A stretch of 64,000 nucleotides of DNA from Pseudomonas frederiksbergensis (GCF_003732665.1 NZ_MOBP01000005.1:310001-374000), one strand, 5' to 3'. Shown: positions 9,070 to 17,627, counted from the stretch's first letter. The notes: generated from the sequence alone by a model not told the origin. Translations and numbers: made by a program.

Positions 9070-9162
9070 CCTGTGGGAGCGGGCTTGCTCGCGAAAGCGG
9101 TGTATCAGTCGATATCAATTTGCCGGAACCACCGCTTTCGCGAGCAAGCCCGCTCCCACAGG
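9070..9162. repeat. REP pair, family A (inverted)
   Basis: Two inverted copies of TGTGGGAGCGGGCTTGCTCG with the extension CGAAAGCGGTG, forming a long hairpin between the divergent MFS gene and the cio operon. It is a typical Pseudomonas extragenic palindrome. Confidence 0.9.
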
Positions 9163-9263
9163 TTATGTGTTGCAGCCCGTGACCAAACCCGTGAGGCAAC
9201 CTGTCACGCGGCAAAAGACCACACCGTCCATCGTCAAAAATGGGACTACTCTTTCAACGTTGC

Positions 9264-9277
9264 TTGATCCAGATCAA
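9264..9277. promoter_or_regulatory. Anr/FNR box upstream of cioA
   Basis: TTGATCCAGATCAA is a perfect match to the Anr/FNR consensus TTGAT-N4-ATCAA. It lies 166 nt before the cioA start. In P. aeruginosa, Anr affects cio expression with oxygen (established). The same direction of control is inferred here. Confidence 0.8.
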
Positions 9278-9442
9278 TACCCCACAAGGAATTGATCCGG
9301 CGGCCAGACGGCCAGACTCCCTACGTTGTGATGTTGGTAAAAAAAGAACGAATTCGAATTCGCCACACTCCATATCCGTGGGGGCAGAGTGGGTGCAGGG
9401 TCATAAGCCCTTCAGCCGGTATTACCTGACAGAGGAAGACTT

Positions 9443-10879
9443 ATGTTCGGTTTGGAGGCACTTGATCTCGCCCGGATGCAGTTCGCGTTCACCATCTCGT
9501 TCCACATCCTGTTCCCGGCCATCACCATTGGCCTGGCGAGTTACCTGGCGGTACTTGAAGGCCTGTGGCTCAAAACCCACAACGACACTTACCGCGATCT
9601 GTACCACTTCTGGTCGAAGATCTTTGCCGTGAACTTCGGCATGGGCGTGGTCTCCGGCCTCGTCATGGCCTATCAGTTCGGCACCAACTGGAGTCGTTTT
9701 TCCGACTTCGCCGGCTCCGTCACCGGGCCGCTGCTGACCTATGAAGTGCTCACGGCATTCTTCCTCGAAGCCGGTTTCCTCGGCGTGATGCTGTTCGGCT
9801 GGAACAAGGTCGGACGCAAGTTGCACTTCTTCGCCACCGTCATGGTCGCCATCGGCACGCTGATCTCGACCTTCTGGATTCTCGCCTCCAATAGCTGGAT
9901 GCAAACCCCCCAGGGCTTTGAAATCGTCAACGGCCAGGTGATTCCGACCGACTGGCTGGCGGTGATCTTCAACCCCTCGTTCCCCTATCGCCTGATGCAC
10001 ATGGCCACGGCGGCGTTCGTCGCGACCGCGTTCTTCGTCGGCTCCTCGGCGGCCTGGCACTTGCTGCGCGGCAAAGACAACCCGGCGATCCGCACCATGC
10101 TCTCGATGGCGATGTGGATGGCGTTGATCGTCGCGCCGATCCAGGCTGTGATCGGCGACTTCCACGGCCTCAATACCCTTGAGCATCAACCGGCGAAAAT
10201 CGCCGCGATCGAAGGCCACTGGGAAAACGTCGGCGACGAACCGACCCCGTTGATCCTGTTCGGCTGGCCGGACATGAAAGCCGAGAAGACCAAATTCGCG
10301 GTCGAGATTCCGTACCTCGGCAGCCTGATCCTCACGCACTCCCTGGACAAACAGGTGCCGGCGCTCAAGGACTTCCCGCCTGAAGACCGGCCGAATTCGA
10401 CCATTGTGTTCTGGTCGTTCCGGATCATGGTCGGCCTGGGCTTCCTGATGATCTTCACCGGTTTGTGGAGCCTGTGGTTGCGCAAACGCGACAGGCTGTA
10501 CACCTCGCGGCCGTTCCTGTACCTGGCGTTGTGGATGGGACCGTCCGGCCTGATCGCGATCCTTGCCGGTTGGTTCACCACGGAAATCGGCCGTCAGCCG
10601 TGGGTGGTCTACGGGCTGATGCGCACGGCGGATGCGTCCTCCAACCATAGCTTCATGCAGATGAGCATTACGCTGGTGCTGTTCGTGGTGGTGTATTTCG
10701 CGCTGTTCGGCACCGGCCTGGGCTACATGATGCGCCTGGTGCGCAAAGGGCCGAAGATCGACGAGGGCAAGGAAACCAATGAGGGTGGTCCCGGGCAGAA
10801 ACGCACGCCGGCCCGTCCGTTGTCCGCGGCCGACGACGATCACGCCGATGCCGACCACACCACGACCAAGGAGATTTGA
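9443..10879 (+). CDS. cioA: cyanide-insensitive bd-type quinol oxidase, subunit I
   Basis: 478 residues. It binds the hemes and quinol in the inner membrane and reduces oxygen without pumping protons. It opens with LDLARMQFAFTISFHILFPA, which contains the heme-ligand histidine region, and later shows PYRLMHMATAAFVATAF. The quinol loop lacks the long C-terminal insertion of E. coli CydA. This short-loop form is typical of CioA oxidases, which resist cyanide. The C-terminal tail is acidic and histidine-rich (DDDHADADHTTTKEI). AGAGGAAG precedes ATG 9443. Only 3 nt separate it from cioB. An Anr box lies upstream. Confidence 0.95.
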   Translation: MFGLEALDLARMQFAFTISFHILFPAITIGLASYLAVLEGLWLKTHNDTYRDLYHFWSKIFAVNFGMGVVSGLVMAYQFGTNWSRFSDFAGSVTGPLLTYEVLTAFFLEAGFLGVMLFGWNKVGRKLHFFATVMVAIGTLISTFWILASNSWMQTPQGFEIVNGQVIPTDWLAVIFNPSFPYRLMHMATAAFVATAFFVGSSAAWHLLRGKDNPAIRTMLSMAMWMALIVAPIQAVIGDFHGLNTLEHQPAKIAAIEGHWENVGDEPTPLILFGWPDMKAEKTKFAVEIPYLGSLILTHSLDKQVPALKDFPPEDRPNSTIVFWSFRIMVGLGFLMIFTGLWSLWLRKRDRLYTSRPFLYLALWMGPSGLIAILAGWFTTEIGRQPWVVYGLMRTADASSNHSFMQMSITLVLFVVVYFALFGTGLGYMMRLVRKGPKIDEGKETNEGGPGQKRTPARPLSAADDDHADADHTTTKEI

Positions 10880-10882
10880 ATC

Positions 10883-11890
10883 ATGGGTATTGATCTTCCG
10901 CTGATCTGGGCCGTGATCATCATCTTCGGCATCATGATGTACGTGGTCATGGACGGCTTCGACCTGGGCATCGGGATTCTCTTCCCGTTCATCCCGGGCA
11001 AGAGCGACCGTGACGTGATGATGAACACTGTCGCGCCGGTCTGGGACGGCAACGAAACCTGGCTGGTACTGGGCGGCGCGGCGTTGTTCGGCGCCTTCCC
11101 GCTGGCCTATTCGGTGGTGTTGTCGGCGCTGTACCTGCCGCTGATCTTCATGCTGATCGGCCTGATCTTCCGGGGCGTGGCGTTCGAGTTTCGCTTCAAG
11201 GCCAAGGACGACAAGCGTCACTGGTGGGACAAGGCGTTTATCGGTGGCTCGGTGGCGGCGACGTTCTTCCAGGGCGTGGCGCTGGGGGCGTTTATCGACG
11301 GGTTACCGGTGGTCAATCGCCAGTTCGCCGGTGGCTCGCTGGACTGGTTGACGCCGTTCACCCTGTTCTGCGGCTTGGCGCTGGTGGTGGCTTATGCACT
11401 GCTCGGCTGCACCTGGCTGATCATGAAGACCGAAGGCAAGTTGCAGGAGCAGATGCACGACCTGGCGCGGCCCTTGGCGTTCGTGGTGTTGGCGGTGATT
11501 GGCATCGTCAGCATCTGGACCCCGCTGGCCCACGCCGAGATCGCGGCGCGCTGGTTCACCCTGCCGAATCTGTTCTGGTTCCTGCCGGTGCCGATCCTGG
11601 TGTTGGTGACCATGTACGGTCTGATCCGTGCCGTGGCCCGCAACGCGAACTACACACCGTTCCTGCTGACCCTGGTGTTGATCTTCCTTGGCTACAGTGG
11701 CTTGGGCATCAGCCTGTGGCCGAACATCGTGCCGCCGTCGATCTCGATCTGGGACGCCGCCGCGCCGCCGCAAAGCCAGGGCTTCATGCTGGTGGGCACG
11801 CTGTTCATCATCCCGTTCATCCTGGGCTACACCTTCTGGAGCTACTACGTGTTCCGCGGCAAGGTCACCCACGAAGACGGTTACCACTAG
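10883..11890 (+). CDS. cioB: cyanide-insensitive bd-type quinol oxidase, subunit II
   Basis: 335 residues, polytopic. It opens with MGIDLPLIWAVIIIFGIMMY and carries the CydB-family landmarks VMDGFDLGIGILFPF and VWDGNETWLVLGGAALFGAF. It pairs with CioA to form the oxidase. AGGAG lies upstream of the ATG. A REP-like half palindrome begins at the last base of its stop codon and separates it from the small third gene. Confidence 0.95.
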   Translation: MGIDLPLIWAVIIIFGIMMYVVMDGFDLGIGILFPFIPGKSDRDVMMNTVAPVWDGNETWLVLGGAALFGAFPLAYSVVLSALYLPLIFMLIGLIFRGVAFEFRFKAKDDKRHWWDKAFIGGSVAATFFQGVALGAFIDGLPVVNRQFAGGSLDWLTPFTLFCGLALVVAYALLGCTWLIMKTEGKLQEQMHDLARPLAFVVLAVIGIVSIWTPLAHAEIAARWFTLPNLFWFLPVPILVLVTMYGLIRAVARNANYTPFLLTLVLIFLGYSGLGISLWPNIVPPSISIWDAAAPPQSQGFMLVGTLFIIPFILGYTFWSYYVFRGKVTHEDGYH

Positions 11891-11935
11891 TAGGAGCAAA
11901 GCTTGCTCGCGATGGCGGCCAGCCCAGGCGCCATC
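11890..11935. repeat. degenerate single REP-like element within the cio operon
   Basis: GTAGGAGCAAAGCTTGCTCG is a diverged single arm of the family A/B REP. GATGGCG (11911-11917) and CGCCATC (11929-11935) form a second small hairpin. It sits between cioB and the DUF2474 gene, so it lies in the operon transcript and may shield the cioAB message or lower expression of the third gene. Confidence 0.6.
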
Positions 11936-11958
11936 ACTCTTAAAGAGAGGATTGAGTC

Positions 11959-12126
11959 ATGTCCACCAAACCCACCCTGCACGACATCGAACAGGCCGAA
12001 AAAAAGCCGCTGTGGCAGCGGCTCGGATGGTTGGCGATGATCTGGACTGGCAGCGTCGTGGCGCTGTTTATCGTGGCCAGCCTGATGCGCATGTTCATGA
12101 ATGCCGCGGGCCTGACCACCCACTGA
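11959..12126 (+). CDS. DUF2474 small membrane protein, probable third Cio subunit
   Basis: 55 residues with one membrane helix (LGWLAMIWTGSVVALFIVASL, residues about 22-42) after a charged N terminus that contains EKKPLWQR. DUF2474 proteins are encoded directly after cioAB in many proteobacteria and are thought to act like CydX, the small stabilising subunit of bd oxidases. GAGAGG precedes ATG 11959. The gene lies 68 nt after cioB and just before a strong terminator. Confidence 0.85.
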   Translation: MSTKPTLHDIEQAEKKPLWQRLGWLAMIWTGSVVALFIVASLMRMFMNAAGLTTH

Positions 12127-12168
12127 AACACCGTGATTCCCATCCCGTGCCTTGCGGCGCGGCTTCGT

Positions 12169-12194
12169 AACCCTCCTGGTGGAGGGTTTTTTTT
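12169..12194 (+). terminator. Rho-independent terminator of the cio operon
   Basis: Stem AACCCTCC / GGAGGGTT with loop TGGT (paired segments 12169-12188), followed by a run of T to 12194. It lies 42 nt after the DUF2474 stop. Confidence 0.9.
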
Positions 12195-12202
12195 CGGCCG
12201 GG

Positions 12203-13327
12203 TTATTTACGGGCCTTGAGAATGACGAATTTCGGCGTGGCCGCCACTTGCTCGACGCCGCGGAACAACCGCGCCAGTTTGCTGTGATAACCCAGGTGAC
12301 GGTTGCCGACGATGTACAACGCGCCACCGACCACCAGCGCTTCGCGTGCTTGCTGGAACATGCGCCAGGCCAGGAAGTCGCCGACCACTTGCTGTTGGTG
12401 GAACGGCGGATTGCACAGCACCACGTCCAGGGATTGCGCTTCCTGACCCGCCAGGCCATCACCGGCACGGACGATCGCTTCCCGCTCACCCAGCGCCGCA
12501 CGCCAGTTCTCGCGAGCCGATTGCACCGCCATGAACGACTCGTCCACCAGCGTGTACTGAGCTTCCGGGTTTTGCAGGGCACTGGCGATGGCCAGCACAC
12601 CGTTACCGCAACCCAGATCCGCCACCCGCGCCGCGCCGAGGTTCTTCGGCAGGTGCGGCAAGAACGCCCGGGAGCCAATGTCCAGCCCTTCACGACAGAA
12701 CACATTGGCGTGATTGAGCAGTTCGATGGCAGGCTCATCGAGCAGATAGCGGGACGGGTAGGGCGAGACGGCCGGTGTTTTGGTTTCGGGCGTGGCGATC
12801 AGCAACCGCGCTTTCTTGACTGCCAGCGAGGCTTGTACCGGGCCGATGTAGCGCTCCAGCAAATCCCCGGCGGCGCGGGGCAGGTGCTTGACCATCGCTG
12901 CTGCAATCACCTGGGCACCCGGCGCCAGTTGGCCTTGCAGGCGAATCAATTGTTCTTCCAGCAAGGCCAGGGTTTTCGGTACGCGGATCAGCACCCGGTC
13001 AAACGGCCCGACGAAGGCTTCATTGGCCGGTACGCTCGGCACGGCGTCGAACGCCTGGCCATTGCGGATCAGGTTCTTTTCCAGGCCCTGGAAGGCCAGG
13101 AACGAGTCGCCGCTGCTGACCACTTGGACCTTGCCCGCCAGGCTGGCGGCCAATGCGCCGAAGCTATCGTTGAGCACCAGCACGCGAATATCCGCCGTCG
13201 GTTGCTGCTCGGCCAGGTGATTGAGCAGGTATTCGTCGGCGGCATCGAAGGCTTGCAGCGGTTCGTTCTGCTGTTCGGGCTGGCGGATCAGGTCGAGTCG
13301 GGCGAAAGGTGTTTCGAGCAAAGGCAT
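12203..13327 (-). CDS. rlmG: 23S rRNA (guanine-1835-N2)-methyltransferase RlmG
   Basis: 374 residues, the usual RlmG/RsmC two-domain form. An N-terminal degenerate methyltransferase-like domain is followed by the active domain with ADLGCGNGVLA (SAM motif I) and NPPFHQQQ (the N6/N2-methylase NPPF motif). It methylates G1835 in 23S rRNA. RsmC is the closest alternative, but the opening MPLLETPFARLDLIRQP fits RlmG. The gene converges on the cio operon; the T-run of the cio terminator ends 8 nt past its stop. Confidence 0.9.
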   Translation of the reverse strand: MPLLETPFARLDLIRQPEQQNEPLQAFDAADEYLLNHLAEQQPTADIRVLVLNDSFGALAASLAGKVQVVSSGDSFLAFQGLEKNLIRNGQAFDAVPSVPANEAFVGPFDRVLIRVPKTLALLEEQLIRLQGQLAPGAQVIAAAMVKHLPRAAGDLLERYIGPVQASLAVKKARLLIATPETKTPAVSPYPSRYLLDEPAIELLNHANVFCREGLDIGSRAFLPHLPKNLGAARVADLGCGNGVLAIASALQNPEAQYTLVDESFMAVQSARENWRAALGEREAIVRAGDGLAGQEAQSLDVVLCNPPFHQQQVVGDFLAWRMFQQAREALVVGGALYIVGNRHLGYHSKLARLFRGVEQVAATPKFVILKARK

Positions 13328-13505
13328 GGGGCGGGGGGCTCTGGATGATCAACGGGTGTCCCGCAGCCCTGGGGCGGTGTAGCGGGCGGAACCGACCGAG
13401 TGGACTTCGGCGTGGATTTTTCACACGTCATCACTCAGGCAGGATCGCAAATGGTACGTTTTTTTCTATTGGATTACTCGCAGGTTTTCTTTGAGCCCCG
13501 TGGTC

Positions 13506-14219
13506 TCAGATGACGCCAACCCTGGCTGCCTTGATCACGGCGGCGATCTTGTTGCAGACCCCGAGCTTCTCGATGGCCCGGTGAACATGGAAATTCACGG
13601 TGCGCTCGCTCAGGCTGAGGATCCGGGCAATCTCGTAGGCGGTCTTGCCGTCAGCCGACAGTTTCAAGACCTCGACTTCCCGGGGGGAGAGCGGCGGCGT
13701 GCTGGGTCTCGGGATTTTTTTCGGCAGGGTCTGTGCGGCCAGGGCGTGCAGGTGATGGCCGATGAACAGCATAAAGCCGAGGTTTTCATACAACTCATAC
13801 GCCGTAATCGGGCAATGGCTTCTAGCCAGGCTCAGGATGCTGCACAGACCGCTTTCTTCATCAAGGAACGATTGCGACCAACCATGTTGCAGTCCTTGTT
13901 CTTGCAAGGCTTGCCACAGCCAGGGTGTCTGGGAAAAGACGTCTGCGGACCACAGGATCGGCAACGTTGATTGATTGCAGTGAGCCACTATCGGGTCGAT
14001 GTCACCGAATTTATTTTGTTCATATTGCATATTCCAGTCGTGGGGGAAGTTGTTTCGGTTGAGGGCGTTATCGTGTGTGCCTACCGCTTTTGAAGTCATT
14101 GAAAAAGAGCAAAATTTGAAACCGAGGTTCTTGACGAAATTAAGTGCAAGCGGGTAAGCGATGTCGATTTCTTTGGTGCATGACAGTTGCGTTAACTGTG
14201 ATTCCTTCCATATTTCCAT
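13506..14219 (-). CDS. LuxR-family quorum-sensing regulator (solo)
   Basis: 237 residues with an N-terminal autoinducer-binding domain and a C-terminal LuxR helix-turn-helix (LSPREVEVLKLSADGKTAYE). All nine residues conserved in AHL-responsive LuxR proteins are present at TraR spacing: Trp62, Tyr66, Asp75, Pro76, Trp90, Gly113, Glu181, Leu185 and Gly191. It therefore looks like a genuine AHL receptor and not the plant-signal type with altered Trp57/Tyr61. No luxI-type synthase lies in the window. GGAG lies 8 nt before ATG 14219. Gene and leader are A+T-richer than their neighbours, which suggests acquisition. Confidence 0.9.
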   Translation of the reverse strand: MEIWKESQLTQLSCTKEIDIAYPLALNFVKNLGFKFCSFSMTSKAVGTHDNALNRNNFPHDWNMQYEQNKFGDIDPIVAHCNQSTLPILWSADVFSQTPWLWQALQEQGLQHGWSQSFLDEESGLCSILSLARSHCPITAYELYENLGFMLFIGHHLHALAAQTLPKKIPRPSTPPLSPREVEVLKLSADGKTAYEIARILSLSERTVNFHVHRAIEKLGVCNKIAAVIKAARVGVI

Positions 14220-14564
14220 TTTGTATCTCCATCACCGTTCCTCTGGGGTGCTGATTGGATCCAAGATCCTGCACGAAAACGAGTGTAGGACTATTCCTAC
14301 TCAGACGCTCCGATTTTTTTGCTCTTTGGAATGCCTTGGAGTGCAGTATCAGTTCTTAAATGTGTAACTCTGGCGTACCACGTCCGCTGTTAAATTCGTC
14401 AAGTGAATAGTGTTTTTTTCTTGTCTGGTGGCAAATTAGTGTCAGTTACATAAATAAGAATAACTATTGAAAAAATAACCACTGCCTAAAGCCACTACAA
14501 ACCACCGGTGTTTAACAGGCCGGCTTTGCGGGACACTGGCCTCACCTGTCCAATGGAGTGCCCC
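14220..14564. promoter_or_regulatory. A+T-rich divergent promoter region with a 16-bp palindrome
   Basis: The 345-nt gap between the LuxR solo and fpr holds no gene. By hand count 14401-14460 is about 30% G+C. It contains the perfect palindrome GTAGGACTATTCCTAC at 14285-14300, 66 nt upstream of the luxR start, a plausible operator. I could not identify a full lux box. Confidence 0.5.
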
Positions 14565-15341
14565 ATGACCGCCAGTGCAGAAAAATTCACACGCCAGACC
14601 CTGCTCGATGTTCAGCCACTGACTCCGAGCCTGTTCACCCTGCGCACTACCCGGGATTCGGGGTTCCGCTTTCGTGCGGGGCAATTCGCTCGACTGGGCG
14701 TAACCAAACCCGACGGCAGTACGGTGTGGCGCGCCTATTCCATGGTCTCTTCGCCCTATGACGAGTTTCTTGAGTTCTTCTCCATCGTGGTGCCGGGGGG
14801 CGAGTTCACCAGTGAGCTGAGTCGCCTGCAAGTCGGCGATACGCTGCTGGTGGAGCGGCAGGCCACGGGCTATCTGACCCTGGATCGGTTCGTCGATGGC
14901 CGGGACTTGTGGTTGTTATCCACAGGCACCGGGGTGGCGCCGTTCCTGTCAATCCTGCAGGATTTCGAGGTGTGGGAAAAATTCGAACGCATCATCCTGG
15001 TCTACAGCGCGCGCGAAGGCCGTGAACTGGCTTATCAGGACCTGATCGCGGGGCTGGCACAGCGCGACTACCTGGCCGAACATGCGCACAAACTGCAATT
15101 CATCCCCACCGTCACCCGCGAGCAGACGCCCGGCGTGCTCAATGGACGGATTACCACCCTGATTGAAAATGGCGAGCTGGAGCGGGCAGCGAGGCTGGCG
15201 CTGACGCCCGAGCATTCGCGGGTGATGATCTGTGGCAACCCGCAGATGATCGATGACACGCGCAAATTGCTCAAAGAGCGGGACATGAACCTGAGCTTAA
15301 GCCGCCGGCCCGGACAGGTGGCGGTGGAAAACTACTGGTAA
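14565..15341 (+). CDS. fpr: ferredoxin/flavodoxin-NADP+ reductase
   Basis: 258 residues, the standard length of bacterial Fpr. The FAD motif is WRAYSMVSSPYDE (RxYS), the NADP-binding part has LLSTGTGVAPFLSIL, and the chain ends in VAVENYW, the usual Fpr C terminus. It moves electrons between NADPH and ferredoxin or flavodoxin and in pseudomonads takes part in redox-stress defence. ATG 14565 was chosen to match the family length; an in-frame ATG 12 nt earlier is possible. A strong bidirectional terminator follows. Confidence 0.93.
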   Translation: MTASAEKFTRQTLLDVQPLTPSLFTLRTTRDSGFRFRAGQFARLGVTKPDGSTVWRAYSMVSSPYDEFLEFFSIVVPGGEFTSELSRLQVGDTLLVERQATGYLTLDRFVDGRDLWLLSTGTGVAPFLSILQDFEVWEKFERIILVYSAREGRELAYQDLIAGLAQRDYLAEHAHKLQFIPTVTREQTPGVLNGRITTLIENGELERAARLALTPEHSRVMICGNPQMIDDTRKLLKERDMNLSLSRRPGQVAVENYW

Positions 15342-15342
15342 A

Positions 15343-15369
15343 AAAACGGCGCCCCGCAGGCGCCGTTTT
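15343..15369. terminator. bidirectional terminator between fpr and mscL
   Basis: AAAACGGCGCC (15343-15353) and GGCGCCGTTTT (15359-15369) form a perfect 11-bp stem with loop CCGCA. It begins right after the fpr stop and serves the convergent mscL as well. Confidence 0.9.
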
Positions 15370-15385
15370 CAGTGCAACACAACCG

Positions 15386-15799
15386 TCAAGGCCGGTCGTT
15401 CTGGGCCTTGAGCAGATCGCGGATTTCGCTCAGCAGCTCTTCTTCCTTGGTCGGGACCGGCGGCAGGGTCGGTGCCACGGCCTCTTCGCGCTTGAGGCGG
15501 TTGATGGCCTTGACGCCCATGAAGATCGCGAAGGCGACGATCACGAAGTCGATCATGCTCTGGATAAACTTGCCGTACGCCAACACCACTGCCGGGATGT
15601 TGCCGTCGGCGGCCTTGAGCGTGATGGCCAGGTCGCTGAAATCCACCCCACCGATCAGCAGGCCGATAGGCGGCATGACCACGTCGCCGACAAACGACGA
15701 AACGATCTTGCCGAACGCGGCGCCGATGATGATACCGACGGCCATATCGACCACATTGCCTTTGACCGCGAAGGCCTTGAACTCGTTAAGCACGCCCAT
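15386..15799 (-). CDS. mscL: large-conductance mechanosensitive channel MscL
   Basis: 137 residues, the full MscL length. It begins [20 protein letters not shown]. The first membrane helix includes [20 protein letters not shown], and the second helix is [21 protein letters not shown] cytoplasmic C-terminal helix ([15 protein letters not shown]) closes the chain. It forms a pentameric pore in the inner membrane that opens under extreme tension during osmotic down-shock. AAGGAAA precedes the start. It is divergent from katB. Confidence 0.97.
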   Translation of the reverse strand: MGVLNEFKAFAVKGNVVDMAVGIIIGAAFGKIVSSFVGDVVMPPIGLLIGGVDFSDLAITLKAADGNIPAVVLAYGKFIQSMIDFVIVAFAIFMGVKAINRLKREEAVAPTLPPVPTKEEELLSEIRDLLKAQNDRP

Positions 15800-15983
15800 A
15801 GGTTATTTCCTTGTTACAGATGAGGTTGGTGAACGCAGTGTAAATCAGCAAAACGCATCTCGCTCGACACAACTGCTTACATGGCTTGCCTGTTATCGAC
15901 CGGCCCGGCGCCGGAAAGTTTACAAAAGGCCATCATTCGCGCGCGGTTACCCCCTCTAGACCGGCCCTTCCAGCATCTTTTGC

Positions 15984-16009
15984 CTATCGTCCCGGTGTGG
16001 CATTTCTAT
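15984..16009. promoter_or_regulatory. possible partial OxyR site in the mscL-katB gap
   Basis: Two CTAT tetramers (15984-15987 and 16006-16009) lie exactly 18 bp apart, the spacing of the second and fourth elements of the OxyR motif ATAG-N7-CTAT-N7-ATAG-N7-CTAT. The two ATAG positions do not match. OxyR control of katB is known in P. aeruginosa; the site itself is tentative. Nothing else was recognised in the 286-nt gap 15800-16085. Confidence 0.25.
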
Positions 16010-16085
16010 TTAGGTTTTGGGCGGCCGGTCACTAGCCTCTGCTGAGCGCACCTGGATGCGCTTTATAAAATCAGAGGAAACTCCT

Positions 16086-17627
16086 ATGACTACTTCCCTT
16101 GGCCTCGGGGCTTTTCCCCATCGCCGCGCCCTCGGCGTTTTGAGCGTCGGCCTGCTGTCCTTTTCCGTGAGCGCCGCCACCCTGACCCGGGATAACGGTG
16201 CCGCCGTCGGCGACAACAAGAACTCGCAAACCGCCGGCGCCACAGGCCCGGTGCTGCTGCAAGACGTGCAACTGATCCAGAAACTCCAGCGTTTCGACCG
16301 CGAACGCATTCCTGAGCGGGTGGTGCATGCCCGTGGCACCGGCGCCCATGGCACCTTCACCGTGACCGATGACCTCAGCGACCTGACCAAGGCCAAAGTG
16401 TTCGCCGGTGGCCAGAGCACGCCGGTGTTCGTGCGTTTCTCGGCGGTGGTGCACGGCAACCATTCCCCGGAAACCCTGCGTGACCCGCGTGGTTTCGCCA
16501 CCAAGTTCTACACGGCGGACGGCAACTGGGACCTGGTCGGCAACAATTTCCCGACCTTCTTCATCCGCGACGCCATCAAGTTCCCGGACATGGTCCACGC
16601 GTTCAAGCCGGACCCGCGCACCAACCTCGACGACGATTCCCGTCGCTTCGATTTCTTCTCCCATGTACCGGAGGCCACTCGCACCCTGACCGAGTTGTAT
16701 TCCAACTCCGGGACCCCGGCCAGTTATCGGGAGATGGATGGTAATGGTGTACACGCCTATAAGTTGGTGAATGCCAAAGGCGAAGTGCATTACGTGAAGT
16801 TTCACTGGAAAAGTTTGCAGGGGATTAACAATCTCGATCCAAAGGCTGTCGTCAAAGTTCAAGGTCAAGACTACAGTCATATGACCAACGATTTGGTGAC
16901 TCATATAAACAAGGGCGACTTCCCGAAGTGGGACTTGTACGTGCAAGTTGTAAATCCTCAAGACTTGTACAAGTTTGATTTCGATCCTTTGGATGCAACG
17001 AAGATTTGGCCGGGTATTCCTGAACGCAAGGTTGGACAAATGGTGTTGAACCGTAATCCGGCGAATGTATTCCAGGAAACCGAACAAGTCGCCATGGCAC
17101 CCGCCAATCTGGTTCCCGGTATAGAGCCTTCGGAAGATCGGTTGTTACAGGGGCGAGTGTTCTCCTATGCCGATACTCAGATGTATCGCCTGGGGCCTAA
17201 TGCCCTGCAACTGCCGATCAATGCGCCCAAGGTGGCGGTGAACAACGGTAACCAGGATGGCGCCATGAACAGCGGCGCCAGCAGCACTGGCGTGAATTAC
17301 CAGCCAAGCCGTCTGCTGCCGCGTGAGGAGCCGCAAACCGCACGCTACAGCCAGTCGGCGCTTTCGGGCAGCACCCAGCAGGCGAAGATCCAGCATGAGC
17401 AGAACTTCAAGCAGGCCGGCGACTTGTATCGCTCGTTCAGCCAGAAGGAACGCCAGGACCTGATCGACAGCTTCGGCGGCTCGCTCGCCACCACGGACGA
17501 CGAGAGCAAGCACATCATGCTGTCGTTCCTCTATAAGGCCGATCCGGAATACGGCACCGGCGTGACCAAAGTCGCCAAGGGTGACCTGGCCCGGGTCAAG
17601 GCACTGGCGGCCAAACTGGTCGACTGA
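16086..17627 (+). CDS. katB: periplasmic catalase KatB
   Basis: 513 residues, the same length as P. aeruginosa KatB. A signal peptide (ALGVLSVGLLSFSVSAATL) shows export. Catalase residues are present: His81 in RVVHARG, Asn154 in VGNNFPTFFIRD and the heme ligand Tyr361 in FSYADTQMYRLG. The enzyme breaks down hydrogen peroxide. AGAGGAA precedes ATG 16086. It is followed by ankB, as in P. aeruginosa. Oddly, residues about 217-318 are encoded by DNA of only 42-48% G+C, against 60-68% on either side, while the protein stays fully catalase-like. This suggests an internal recombination tract. Confidence 0.95.
   Translation: MTTSLGLGAFPHRRALGVLSVGLLSFSVSAATLTRDNGAAVGDNKNSQTAGATGPVLLQDVQLIQKLQRFDRERIPERVVHARGTGAHGTFTVTDDLSDLTKAKVFAGGQSTPVFVRFSAVVHGNHSPETLRDPRGFATKFYTADGNWDLVGNNFPTFFIRDAIKFPDMVHAFKPDPRTNLDDDSRRFDFFSHVPEATRTLTELYSNSGTPASYREMDGNGVHAYKLVNAKGEVHYVKFHWKSLQGINNLDPKAVVKVQGQDYSHMTNDLVTHINKGDFPKWDLYVQVVNPQDLYKFDFDPLDATKIWPGIPERKVGQMVLNRNPANVFQETEQVAMAPANLVPGIEPSEDRLLQGRVFSYADTQMYRLGPNALQLPINAPKVAVNNGNQDGAMNSGASSTGVNYQPSRLLPREEPQTARYSQSALSGSTQQAKIQHEQNFKQAGDLYRSFSQKERQDLIDSFGGSLATTDDESKHIMLSFLYKADPEYGTGVTKVAKGDLARVKALAAKLVD

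Noticed and set aside
9422..11221. 599-codon reverse-strand frame opposite cioA/cioB
   Set aside because: Product is rich in His, Gln, Glu and Arg with no domain structure, a mirror image of the membrane protein codons.
14542..14549. CACCTGTC half-site resembling half a lux box upstream of fpr
   Set aside because: The second half is missing and the stretch overlaps the fpr translation start region.
16063..16070. TTATAAAA as a -10 element for katB
   Set aside because: It lies about 16-23 nt from the start codon, so transcription would begin within or after the ribosome site.
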